From the IMG/VR virus record IMGVR_UViG_3300008050_000213, positions 1-28,681 of that record: DNA of 28,681 nt; one strand, given 5' to 3'. The translations under genes were made by a program, and so were the position numbers. Below the pieces are notes generated by a model that ran no database searches, was not told the origin of the DNA, and saw only the letters and a list, made by a program, of their open reading frames with translations. The stretch's first letter is position 1, and the number at the start of each line of letters is the position of its first letter. Source of the stretch: a virus. This document shows positions 1 to 8,784 of the stretch, one piece after another.

Positions 1-2358
1 TCCTTGACATGGGTTATTAGGGTCAAGCCAGAATACTAGTCCACCACCAGGACCAGTATCACCAGTTGTTATAGAACAAGGTACTGACGTTCCAGTAGGT
101 GGTAACGCAACGGTTCCACCTGTTATGTTTGTACCACTTAATGGTATATCATCACAGCAGCAATCATTAACGATTGTTGTACCTGTAAGGATTACTGGTG
201 GTTGGTCGAACGTACAACCGACACCATCCCAATACACATTAATCATATCAGCGCCTTGAAGGTCGTTATATTCGGTTATACCACTCATAAGAATGTTACA
301 ATTAGTTTCACCTGTAACGGTACCACTATAGTTAGTTAGTATTTCGGTAGCATTTGACCAGCATCTATCTCGGTACCAATCTATGGTACCATCATAATTA
401 CCCACAATCCAAGCTCCAATAAACCTTGTTGGGCTGGTATGAGTTGCAGTTATATTGATTTCATGTATGAATGCACATTCACCATCATATTGAGTGGTCG
501 TGACCGCACTTGCTGGATAACCTCCTTGACCCCATGCAGCCTGACTCATTCTAAGTATTGTTATTCCGAATTGTGGGTCTTCACCCATATTAGCACCCAC
601 CAATGGTGTGGTTCCACCAGTCCAATTCGTATTACCAGTTAATGTACCGACACATGTAGTGGCAGTAGTAATAGTAGTCTCATATATCGGTGTACATGGC
701 TCCAAGATACATGGGTTATCATTCACATAACACCACACGTCAGTCTCGATACCATTATCAATTGATACGTTAAGGTCTACCTCTTTTGTATTAAGAACCA
801 ATCGACTATCATTTACATCATAGTCGGTGTTCCTCATGAATAGGTTATAATCTCTTTCCTCTGGGGTTGACTTAACCACCCAAGATTTCTTGTTATCACA
901 TTCCTTTCTTAAATCAAACGATGGGTTCTTACTTACAATTATCTCATTGTTGACCACTCGTTCGCATACCTTATTCATCTCAACACGGTCTATCAGAATT
1001 GAGAAGTTAACACATGAGTCTGCAATCTGTAAACTCAAGTTTACGTACCCATTAGTCATACCACTTATAACCGACTGGTCAGTTATTGTTCCACTATAAT
1101 GTACCCATCTAGGATTGAATGCGCCTGTTCCCACCAATTCAAGTAATTGATTGTATTGGGAGAAGAATGTCGTTCCAGTTATTAATTCAGCCTCAAGTGC
1201 TTGGTCAATCATTTGTTGGGCTAGGATTGTAGCCAAATCATCACAAGGAGAATGGTCACAAGTCATCCAATCGAAACCTTCAACATATAATGGATTTTGT
1301 CCATTATGGTATAGGTACTCCGTTAAATTACCCTCACCGACATTGAATATCTCTTCAGTATAAAGGGTATTCACAATATTAGGTTGATTAGGGTCTTGTA
1401 GGTCGATAGCCATATTCACCACCAACTCTTCGAATGTATCAATAGCGTAGATGCAATTCTCAGCTTCTTCAGCTAAAATGGTGTTAATCTGCTCCGTAAG
1501 ACTATCAATCTCTGCTGTGCAGGTCTCTAACGTCTCAAGATAACCATTATAAGCGATAGACCACTCCGTTGAATCGGCAGCTAATTGTTCACCATCCTCA
1601 GTACAATCATTGTAATATAAACCTTGATTTTCTTGGTTAGCAACAATCATTTCATCCGTAATCGGTTGTGGGAAGTTAAGTGAGCTATATGTACCAAGTA
1701 AGAACTCGTTCCACGCAAGAGGGTTCCAATCGGTAACCAAACTCTCCAATAATGGAAGTCCAGCCTCAGTTACACATAAGAACGTTGTACCCTCATTGGT
1801 TGAGTTAGTTAGGACGTAATGTAAACCACCATCTAGGTTATCCAACGCTTCCTGTGTTGCATTACAGGTATTGGTTGCATCACCCAATTGGTTATATAGG
1901 TCAGTGAGATGGTCTGAAACGCTATCAGCTTGTACATCCAGAATATCTTGACAATCAAACTTGAACATGTAGTCGAATTCGACATTCAATACACATGTTT
2001 CACCATCTTGCACCTCAAATTCGGCACCAAAATCGTCTTGTGGGTTTAATACCACACTAATTGGTGGTAAGTCATCACAATCAACATATTCTAACCATCT
2101 ACACTCTTGTCTATCCTCATCCCAAGTGTATGTATGTCCAGTTGTACTAGGATGTGGCGTATATGTAGGTTCACCAACCTCGTTAGCCTCATTTATAAAA
2201 GCACAACAGAATGCACCTATTGGGGTTGGAACGTAGGTACCATTGTTGAGGATGAATACCTCAATAGTACCGTCAGATAGATTATTAAAAATCGCATCTT
2301 CGTTCGGTGTCCCCCCAAGGAGGCACTGTTGATATCCGTATTCGTTTATATTAGGCAT
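1..2358 (-). CDS. Large cysteine-containing structural protein, C-terminus beyond left edge
   Basis: I translated this frame by hand: it stays open from the ATG at 2358-2356 to base 1, giving 786 residues with no stop, so the 3' end lies outside the window. I do not recognise the family. It has paired-cysteine motifs near the N-terminus (FCCAF) and near the visible end (NDCCCDD), a mid-region that could form helices (about residues 260-300), and Thr/Gly-rich beta-type sequence towards the end. The last visible stretch contains DTGPGGGLVFW, resembling a G-P-x-G-G-x-V-F motif I associate with bacterial surface proteins. It is the last visible gene of the structural operon, 33 bases after the preceding stop, so a tail-fibre or baseplate-peripheral role is inferred from position. 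The leader is A-rich with no Shine-Dalgarno. The reading frame is certain; the function is not. Confidence 0.82.
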   Translation of the reverse strand, partial: MPNINEYGYQQCLLGGTPNEDAIFNNLSDGTIEVFILNNGTYVPTPIGAFCCAFINEANEVGEPTYTPHPSTTGHTYTWDEDRQECRWLEYVDCDDLPPISVVLNPQDDFGAEFEVQDGETCVLNVEFDYMFKFDCQDILDVQADSVSDHLTDLYNQLGDATNTCNATQEALDNLDGGLHYVLTNSTNEGTTFLCVTEAGLPLLESLVTDWNPLAWNEFLLGTYSSLNFPQPITDEMIVANQENQGLYYNDCTEDGEQLAADSTEWSIAYNGYLETLETCTAEIDSLTEQINTILAEEAENCIYAIDTFEELVVNMAIDLQDPNQPNIVNTLYTEEIFNVGEGNLTEYLYHNGQNPLYVEGFDWMTCDHSPCDDLATILAQQMIDQALEAELITGTTFFSQYNQLLELVGTGAFNPRWVHYSGTITDQSVISGMTNGYVNLSLQIADSCVNFSILIDRVEMNKVCERVVNNEIIVSKNPSFDLRKECDNKKSWVVKSTPEERDYNLFMRNTDYDVNDSRLVLNTKEVDLNVSIDNGIETDVWCYVNDNPCILEPCTPIYETTITTATTCVGTLTGNTNWTGGTTPLVGANMGEDPQFGITILRMSQAAWGQGGYPASAVTTTQYDGECAFIHEINITATHTSPTRFIGAWIVGNYDGTIDWYRDRCWSNATEILTNYSGTVTGETNCNILMSGITEYNDLQGADMINVYWDGVGCTFDQPPVILTGTTIVNDCCCDDIPLSGTNITGGTVALPPTGTSVPCSITTGDTGPGGGLVFWLDPNNPCQG

Positions 2359-2391
2359 TTACTTTAAATATTCGTTTCAATTCTTTTTATC

Positions 2392-5130
2392 TTAGTGCGG
2401 TCCTACTAATATGTCTGGTTGTGTCCATACCCAAGTACAATCTTCATCACCATTAAATCGTCCCGCATAGGTTAACATTATTATATTACCACCACCACCT
2501 GTATACCAGTCATTGTTGTCTATCTTACAACCAATACCCTCAACGCCTGTATATGGGTCTGTTACTGGTACTTTGGTTGAAGGTTCAGCGCAATTGCAAC
2601 CATCAGGGCTACCTACCCTATATTCACCCAATGGGTTAACAAACCTCAAGTATGTCTCACCATCAATAATTACCGTATTGGATTCAAAGGTACTACCAGT
2701 TAATCTCCAATTACACGTTGCGAAACACACGCAATCAAGCATATAATCACCGTTATAGGTCTTACAGCAAATACTACCAGTTTGTAGACCCCCAGTTTCA
2801 CCATACTGTTGAACCACTTCTAGTGGTGTTAATGTAGTGTCAGGTTGACCATTAGAAGTGAATATGTTCATATCCACATACTCAACTGGCATCCCATCAG
2901 TCGTAGTTGGTGAGCAACACTCTGAGTTGATATATGGACTATTGTAGAATGGTGGTGAAGCTGGATTACCATTAATATCAAATAGTGGGTATTGGAATAC
3001 ATAGTACCCTTCACCCACAAGACTATAAGGGTTGAAATTCGGTGGATAAGCGCCATAATATAAAGTAGGACAATCTACTGAAGTAGCCGAGAATGATAAA
3101 TCAATCTGTATTGAGTCATCATTATCCTCTATATCGCACCCACAATCAGTGACCTCAGCCGTAGGGTCGGGGTCTTCGATTACATAACTATCTATCGTCA
3201 CACAGTCATCCAAATAGTACCCCTCTGAAGCCATATCAACGTAAGTGTCACCAGTATAATTGTTTACCAACCCTTGGTTATAATTGGTGAATAATGCTGT
3301 TGTGTCTGTATTAACCGTAGTTGATGTTACCGTTACAGGATTAAAATCTGGTATCAAAGCTCTGAATTGGTCAATAAATTGTTGACCTCTATCATAAGGA
3401 CCTGAGTGAGGGTTATTACCCTCTAATACATATTTATTGGCGTTGGCTCCACCAGTCTCTCGGTACCATCCACCACCTTTTTGGAAGTACATACTTCGTG
3501 TGTTAGGTCTAACTGCTGGGAAACCATCATTATCAATATTATATAGTGATAGGTCTGTCTCCAAATCATTCAACCTCAATACCTCTTTGAATAAATCAAC
3601 ATCCAACGGTGCATCAGCCACATATACATGCTCATTGAACTCCATTAGACCATTTGGTGCCCCTATGAATTTGATTAGGAACTCAATCACCTTTCGTTGA
3701 CCTTTAGACTTCCAAATCCATGGTGAATTCATTATCAACCTTCTCCACATCTCATACTCAGATTCAATAGGGGTCATACCTCTGCTTTGACCTGAGAATG
3801 ATGCTCTTGGTGTTGTTACATAGTTAGCCAATAAGTTGTTCTCCAATATCGTTGATACCAAATCCCAACCCAATGTCCTAGCTAAATTCTTAAGAACTAG
3901 GTCTGGCGTATTATCTCTCTTATCATAGGTTACCACATTAGCAAATGCGATACCATCGATGTACCTCTTAATATCGTCAAACTCTCTACCGTATATCCTA
4001 AGCGTCTTAGTCACCTTCTGTGCGGCAGTTTCTTCTTCACTACCATCACAATGTGGGATAGTATCAAACTCACTTATAGAATCTGACGTTAAGAACCGCA
4101 CAATAAGGTCGGACTTGGTTAGGTCGGTGTTATTAGATAATTCAATTAATTTGTTTACATATTCCTCATACTCTTTAGTGTTGAAGTCTAAGTTATACCC
4201 ATCACTTGTTGTCCACCTTAGTTTAGTTGTCTGATATAAAATGATACCATCATCACTCTCCACAGGATATCTGAATGTAATAGTGTATTTAGGTTTAACT
4301 ACCGTATTCAATAAGCTACGTTGAAAGTCTGGTAAACCATTAAAGAACTTGTCTTCCTCAGCTTTATTCGGCTTTATGTGATAAGTAATGAACTGATTCG
4401 GTGAACCAACAAATGGTTTACCCGCCACCTTAATAGATAAACTACCAGAATCGGAACTCGTTAATCCAGTAAACCCGATTATATCATACTCAGTATCATC
4501 TAATAATACACTGTACCTCAAGTAGTTAAGTGTCATGTTACGAAGGGTATTACCCTCATTGAAGGTACCTAGAATGGAACCCGTAACCAGATAATTCAAT
4601 GAATAGTTATTGATTATGGATTCATATGGCACATTGAATGTGGACGTATTAGTATTAATATCATGAGAGTAGTTTGTTACCGTATAAGCAGTCGATTGAA
4701 GACCACTTGGTAGGGTGATAATAGGTGACATGTAAATGGCTGCTACCCAGTTTGTAATAATTTCCTCTAAGTTTACCCTAACGAATTCGGTTAATGAGCC
4801 AAAGTATGCGTGGTTCAATAAGTTCCTATCATCCAGATTCAATCTAGCTATTGAATTATCTGTCAGTAGTAATGCGGTTTCAGCCTCATCTACATTAAGG
4901 GTTGATAGGTCATAGAATTGACCATACGTCCCTGTATTGTGGTTGATACTTACGCTTGGGTCAAGGTTGGTCGTAACGGAGAAGTTCCCCATTGTGAACA
5001 ACGGTAAACCACCCTCACTTGTAAGTTGATTACCAACAAGGTCAGGTGAGAAATTTCTATATTCGATGCCATCATCGTAGAAAACCCTCTGAGCGTATCC
5101 AGGTACTCTTATTCTAGGATTCTCTGCCAT
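2392..5130 (-). CDS. Tail/baseplate structural protein with Cys-rich C-terminal region
   Basis: A 912-residue protein within the structural operon. Its ATG overlaps the stop of the upstream gene by one base (TAATG), suggesting coupled translation. Around residues 475-515 lies a segment with the pattern RRLIMNSPWIWKSKG followed by FLIKFIGAP. This resembles the 'N-LP-hydrophobic-K-x-KGT ... GIP' pattern I associate with large tail proteins of other marine phages; that match is from memory and tentative. Cysteine distribution is striking: one Cys in the first 640 or so residues, then about 15 in the last 275, including ECC, ICC, CVC, CNC and CGC motifs. This suggests a separate disulphide- or metal-stabilised C-terminal module. 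Length and position fit a baseplate or tail-fibre-attachment component. No enzymatic motif seen. Confidence 0.85.
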   Translation of the reverse strand: MAENPRIRVPGYAQRVFYDDGIEYRNFSPDLVGNQLTSEGGLPLFTMGNFSVTTNLDPSVSINHNTGTYGQFYDLSTLNVDEAETALLLTDNSIARLNLDDRNLLNHAYFGSLTEFVRVNLEEIITNWVAAIYMSPIITLPSGLQSTAYTVTNYSHDINTNTSTFNVPYESIINNYSLNYLVTGSILGTFNEGNTLRNMTLNYLRYSVLLDDTEYDIIGFTGLTSSDSGSLSIKVAGKPFVGSPNQFITYHIKPNKAEEDKFFNGLPDFQRSLLNTVVKPKYTITFRYPVESDDGIILYQTTKLRWTTSDGYNLDFNTKEYEEYVNKLIELSNNTDLTKSDLIVRFLTSDSISEFDTIPHCDGSEEETAAQKVTKTLRIYGREFDDIKRYIDGIAFANVVTYDKRDNTPDLVLKNLARTLGWDLVSTILENNLLANYVTTPRASFSGQSRGMTPIESEYEMWRRLIMNSPWIWKSKGQRKVIEFLIKFIGAPNGLMEFNEHVYVADAPLDVDLFKEVLRLNDLETDLSLYNIDNDGFPAVRPNTRSMYFQKGGGWYRETGGANANKYVLEGNNPHSGPYDRGQQFIDQFRALIPDFNPVTVTSTTVNTDTTALFTNYNQGLVNNYTGDTYVDMASEGYYLDDCVTIDSYVIEDPDPTAEVTDCGCDIEDNDDSIQIDLSFSATSVDCPTLYYGAYPPNFNPYSLVGEGYYVFQYPLFDINGNPASPPFYNSPYINSECCSPTTTDGMPVEYVDMNIFTSNGQPDTTLTPLEVVQQYGETGGLQTGSICCKTYNGDYMLDCVCFATCNWRLTGSTFESNTVIIDGETYLRFVNPLGEYRVGSPDGCNCAEPSTKVPVTDPYTGVEGIGCKIDNNDWYTGGGGNIIMLTYAGRFNGDEDCTWVWTQPDILVGPH

Positions 5131-6053
5131 TATACGTCAGTGATTGTATCGAAGTCCTTCGTGAAGTCAATATTAGTACGTTCCTCTCGAACCTCAAACA
5201 ATGGCTTACCAGTGTATTGGTCTTTAATTTCATACAAGTTATATTGCTTGTAAATGTTATTATCAAAGTTGTAGATAGTGTAAATACCATCTTCAAGTGA
5301 TTTAGTTTGGTTACCGAAGATACCGTAAGCAATTGTTTCAATATCGTGCTCAACCATTTCAATCTCAATCATAAGTGGATTGAAGAATGTGTTGGTGATG
5401 ATAACTTGTTGATTAGGTTGTCCAATAAATGGTAACACGTTAGGTCTTACATTAGATGCAGAGCTTGGTGATACTGTACAGAATATCAATGAAGAGTTAT
5501 CATTAAAGTTGTAACGAATTGCTTTTTGGTTCGTATTGGTAAGGTTTTGGTTAACTGGTTCTGCTCTGTTGTTTGATGTGACTATCTTAAAGAAGTTTCT
5601 CAACTTAGCATCAGCAACGCCAGTATCCGTATTCAAATATTCAATTCTGTAACCTATAAGGTTATTGTTTTCGAATTTATTTACATGTGCTGGTGGGATT
5701 GCTGCCGTATCAAATAGAAGACCTTTCTGGTCTGGGAACGCTGCAAGAACACCACAATCCACAATCCTAGTTCTAATCTCTATTGGCTTAATTACAATCG
5801 TGTAGATACCCTTAGCACTAAATTGTGCCACAGGTAGCTTCAGGGTATACATACCACCAAATACCTCAAATCCAGTTACGTTAGATTGAACCTTATTAGG
5901 GTTATCTATTTGTAATAGAACCTGTTGTGGGTCTAATTGTGAGATTGTTGTATCACCAGCAGTACCCCTATTTGGAGAGTAGTGTACCCAGATTTCACAA
6001 TCTTCTGGTAGTACATCTGCTGGTCTATTTATTCCGTATGTTCCTGTTGCCAT
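5130..6053 (-). CDS. Structural protein, unrecognised family
   Basis: A 307-residue protein with no recognised motif, beta-rich in appearance and with no signal peptide or membrane segment. The N-terminal half alternates polar and hydrophobic residues as in beta-sandwich virion proteins (for example GMYTLKLPVAQFSAKGIYTI). The ATG follows an A-rich leader (AGAATTAAAAC) without a Shine-Dalgarno. Its stop shares one base with the start of the next gene (TAATG at 5128-5132), so the two products are probably made in linked amounts and may belong to one assembly. It lies between other virion-type genes in an uninterrupted operon, so a baseplate or tail accessory role is inferred from context only. 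Confidence 0.8.
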   Translation of the reverse strand: MATGTYGINRPADVLPEDCEIWVHYSPNRGTAGDTTISQLDPQQVLLQIDNPNKVQSNVTGFEVFGGMYTLKLPVAQFSAKGIYTIVIKPIEIRTRIVDCGVLAAFPDQKGLLFDTAAIPPAHVNKFENNNLIGYRIEYLNTDTGVADAKLRNFFKIVTSNNRAEPVNQNLTNTNQKAIRYNFNDNSSLIFCTVSPSSASNVRPNVLPFIGQPNQQVIITNTFFNPLMIEIEMVEHDIETIAYGIFGNQTKSLEDGIYTIYNFDNNIYKQYNLYEIKDQYTGKPLFEVREERTNIDFTKDFDTITDV

Positions 6054-6064
6054 GTTTTAATTCT

Positions 6065-6808
6065 TTATAATCCTACTTTATAATAACCATTTCCGTAGTC
6101 AAGTAAAGCATCTAATCCTTTAATCTCACCCATTCTTAGGTGGTCTTCCATCACTGTTGTCGCACCTCTATCAATAAATATGTCACTCTGTACTTCTGGT
6201 GGGTATGCAATCCCTAATAAATATTCAGTTTTGGTCATTGCACTCAAATCCACGTTAGTTATATTCCAACCTTCACCAACATATCTCACATCGGTTCTAG
6301 GTTTTGCCACTTCATCACCATCAAAATCTGTGATAGTATAGGTCTCACCAGTGTAACTATTATACAACAATCCAGTTGTTTGACCATCGGTACCAATAAC
6401 CGTTAGGTTGTATTCAGCTTCGAGTGGAATCAGTGGGTCTCCACTAGCTTCAGCATCCACAACGTAGATATTAGGTTCACCTTCTGTAACAACCATAGTT
6501 ACACCACTATATACCGTATCATTGAAATAGTTTAGGTAGGTTCCCTCATCCAGAACCAAGTATGGTATATACAGGTCAGCCTCATTATAACTCCTAACCA
6601 TATTCAACTTGTCGTTGGTGAAGCCTGTTACAAATCCACCCGAATGATACCATTGGTCTACCGTGGCACCAGAATATCTGGTGTTAGGTGACATGTTGAT
6701 ATTGGATGTGGTAGCCGATAACATTGTAGGTGTTACACCAAACATGAATGGGAAAGTGTATCCACTTGCCTGTAATCGCTCTATTAATATGTCGTAGTTA
6801 ACGTTCAT
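6065..6808 (-). CDS. Structural protein, unrecognised family
   Basis: A 247-residue acidic protein rich in Thr, Tyr and Gly. I do not recognise a family. The C-terminal 40 residues contain a charged helix-like block (VMEDHLRMGEIKGLDALLDYG) ending in GNGYYKVGL, which looks like an attachment or oligomerisation helix after a beta-rich body. There is no signal peptide or membrane segment. It starts 9 bases after the stop of the upstream structural gene and ends 11 bases before the next start, so it is co-transcribed with its neighbours. A virion role is inferred from that position. The start has only a distant AGG upstream and no convincing Shine-Dalgarno. Confidence 0.78.
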   Translation of the reverse strand: MNVNYDILIERLQASGYTFPFMFGVTPTMLSATTSNINMSPNTRYSGATVDQWYHSGGFVTGFTNDKLNMVRSYNEADLYIPYLVLDEGTYLNYFNDTVYSGVTMVVTEGEPNIYVVDAEASGDPLIPLEAEYNLTVIGTDGQTTGLLYNSYTGETYTITDFDGDEVAKPRTDVRYVGEGWNITNVDLSAMTKTEYLLGIAYPPEVQSDIFIDRGATTVMEDHLRMGEIKGLDALLDYGNGYYKVGL

Positions 6809-6817
6809 CTTCTATAA

Positions 6818-7957
6818 TTATCCTGATTCGCCACCAGAACCTTCACCTTCCGCTATACAATTATCACCATTAGTAAACTGTACACAGATTACATTACTAT
6901 AGTATGGGTCACCACCTAATATTATTGGTTCGCATATACTACTAACAAACCCACCAAAATTACCTAATAGTGGTTCACTCATTCCAAAACATCCACCACC
7001 AGGACCAACTGTTATATTAATAGTAGTACTTCCACTATTCCAACGCCAATTAGAAAAGTATTGGTGGTTAGTTAAGGTTAATTGTATTACACCCTGTTGG
7101 CTATTAAGGTTATACGGACACACCACATATGGGTCATTAATCGTACCAGCACCTTGTGGGGAACCATCAGGCTTCTCTGATGGTATATTAGTGGCTGCTA
7201 TGACTGGTGTTGGTGTTGTTATAAATTCAAATGATTGAGATTCAGATTGTCCCTCACAACCCTCAGCATCTGAAACCACAACATGGTACGCACCATCAGT
7301 ACCGACACCAGTTAGTATTTGGTTAGTCTCACCCACCATTAATACACCATCCATATACCATTGATACGATGCAAATCCACCTTCAGCAGTTAAAGTTGCT
7401 GTTTCACCGACACATAATATCACTGGTTCTGGTAAAATACTTATTGGTTTCTCCTGACCAGAAGGTATAGACCCGATATCAGGGTGATAGTAATCAGTTG
7501 AGAATGAACCATATACGGTAGGGATAGCATTTTCAGATATTTCAACAGTACCAACCAAATTAATCACACACTCATTTGCATCAGTAATCGTTATTGCGTA
7601 GTCACTATTACCATATAACCCCGTTTTAACTAAGTCATTGCTACCATCGAATTCCCATAATACTTCGTAGGGTGCAAGTCCACCACTAATATCTATACTA
7701 ATTGCACCAGTATTTGGTATTTCACCGCTATTCCAATCAAAACATGTAACGTGGGTGATATCTAAATTGGCTACGAAGTCAGAACATATATCACCATGAG
7801 CTTTGAAGTCCAAATCAGTGAATATCCCCATGTCATCCCCACTCTGAATCAGGTCAACCTTAAGGTATAGATTATCCACAACAATTTCACCATACAATAA
7901 CCCCTCTTCAAAGGTCTTGAGTTCTCTAAGTGATATTTTACGTTTAATTACTCTCAT
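6818..7957 (-). CDS. Structural protein with SprB-like and Ig-like adhesin modules
   Basis: A 379-residue protein. After a basic N-terminus (MRVIKRKISL) and about 60 residues likely to anchor it in the particle, residues 66-141 match the SprB repeat pattern of Bacteroidota gliding adhesins: a short strand with Cys, then G-x-I-x-I-x-I-SGGLAPYEVLW, then Y-x-I-T-I-TDANEC. Residues about 170-245 form an Ig-like module of the kind seen in Bacteroidota surface proteins: CVGETATLTA, YQWYMDG, then G-x-Y-x-V-x-VSDAEGC. The C-terminal third is Gly/Cys-rich and ends in GEGSGGESG. The ATG overlaps the upstream stop by one base (TAATG). The modules suggest a surface-exposed host-contact or glycan-binding role; that is inference. 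It has no signal peptide, consistent with assembly into virions rather than secretion. Confidence 0.85.
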   Translation of the reverse strand: MRVIKRKISLRELKTFEEGLLYGEIVVDNLYLKVDLIQSGDDMGIFTDLDFKAHGDICSDFVANLDITHVTCFDWNSGEIPNTGAISIDISGGLAPYEVLWEFDGSNDLVKTGLYGNSDYAITITDANECVINLVGTVEISENAIPTVYGSFSTDYYHPDIGSIPSGQEKPISILPEPVILCVGETATLTAEGGFASYQWYMDGVLMVGETNQILTGVGTDGAYHVVVSDAEGCEGQSESQSFEFITTPTPVIAATNIPSEKPDGSPQGAGTINDPYVVCPYNLNSQQGVIQLTLTNHQYFSNWRWNSGSTTINITVGPGGGCFGMSEPLLGNFGGFVSSICEPIILGGDPYYSNVICVQFTNGDNCIAEGEGSGGESG

Positions 7958-8775
7958 TATGCCACCTTAATTTCATATAAATCCACATTAAATGTGTTAG
8001 CTGTAAATTCCACGTTGCTCTGTGTTGTATCTATATCGTAATAGAAGCCTGTGTTATCCCTTTTAAGCGTATATTTGGTATGTAACTGTCCTTGTAGGTC
8101 ATCGATGAATATCGGTGCGTTAGCATCGTATGGTGCGGTCATCATGTTTGTTGATTTGCCAGTCTTAGCATTGCTATATGTCGCCCTCATAAATAATTCT
8201 TTAGGGAGAAGGTTGGTTACCTCATCCTTGTAGTGGTAAATAAAGAACCCCTCACCGAAATTCTCGTTATTACCTAATGGGTTCATTAAAATGAAACTAA
8301 CTGGCTTATTTGCTGCTGGAATAACCTGACTGTTAGGTAGAATATCCCCTAATCTAATGTCTGGACTTATGTATATGATTGAAATCAGGTTCTGGTCGGT
8401 CACAATAGGTGAATCGTAGAAATCCAATCTCAAGAAAGACTTTATCAAGCTATTCTTCCTGAATTTAAGGTCATCATTAGTGTAACCTAAGTCAGAGAAA
8501 TATGTTGGGTTGAAATAGTCGGTATTGGGGGCATCCCAAAAGTGTGGAACATATTTAACCATATCGGCTAAGATTGTAACTTCCTTTGGTATGAATCTTA
8601 CCTTCTCATAATCGATTATCGGGTTGATGGATTTCTCCACCTCAACATCAACGAATTGTCGCTCAATAGTTTCCCCTTGGTCAACCAATTGGAAGTCCAT
8701 GTCTAATGGTACGTTGAATGTAGTCGCGGTACTGGTAGGTTCTGGTATTCTAAGTGTATATCTCTGTGCTGGCAT
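7957..8775 (-). CDS. Structural protein, unrecognised family
   Basis: A 272-residue protein with no motif I can name, no Cys-rich region and no membrane segment. It begins MPAQRYTLRIPEPTSTATT, and its opening resembles the start of short virion proteins that dock by an extended N-terminal arm. The body alternates beta-like segments with Asn/Asp-Pro turns. Its stop overlaps the start of the SprB-containing gene by one base (TAATG), so the two are probably translated as a pair and may act together, for example as docking protein and adhesin. It follows the 596-residue protein by 9 bases. The structural role is inferred from the operon. There is no Shine-Dalgarno at the start. Confidence 0.78.
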   Translation of the reverse strand: MPAQRYTLRIPEPTSTATTFNVPLDMDFQLVDQGETIERQFVDVEVEKSINPIIDYEKVRFIPKEVTILADMVKYVPHFWDAPNTDYFNPTYFSDLGYTNDDLKFRKNSLIKSFLRLDFYDSPIVTDQNLISIIYISPDIRLGDILPNSQVIPAANKPVSFILMNPLGNNENFGEGFFIYHYKDEVTNLLPKELFMRATYSNAKTGKSTNMMTAPYDANAPIFIDDLQGQLHTKYTLKRDNTGFYYDIDTTQSNVEFTANTFNVDLYEIKVA

Positions 8776-8784
8776 ATTAATCTA

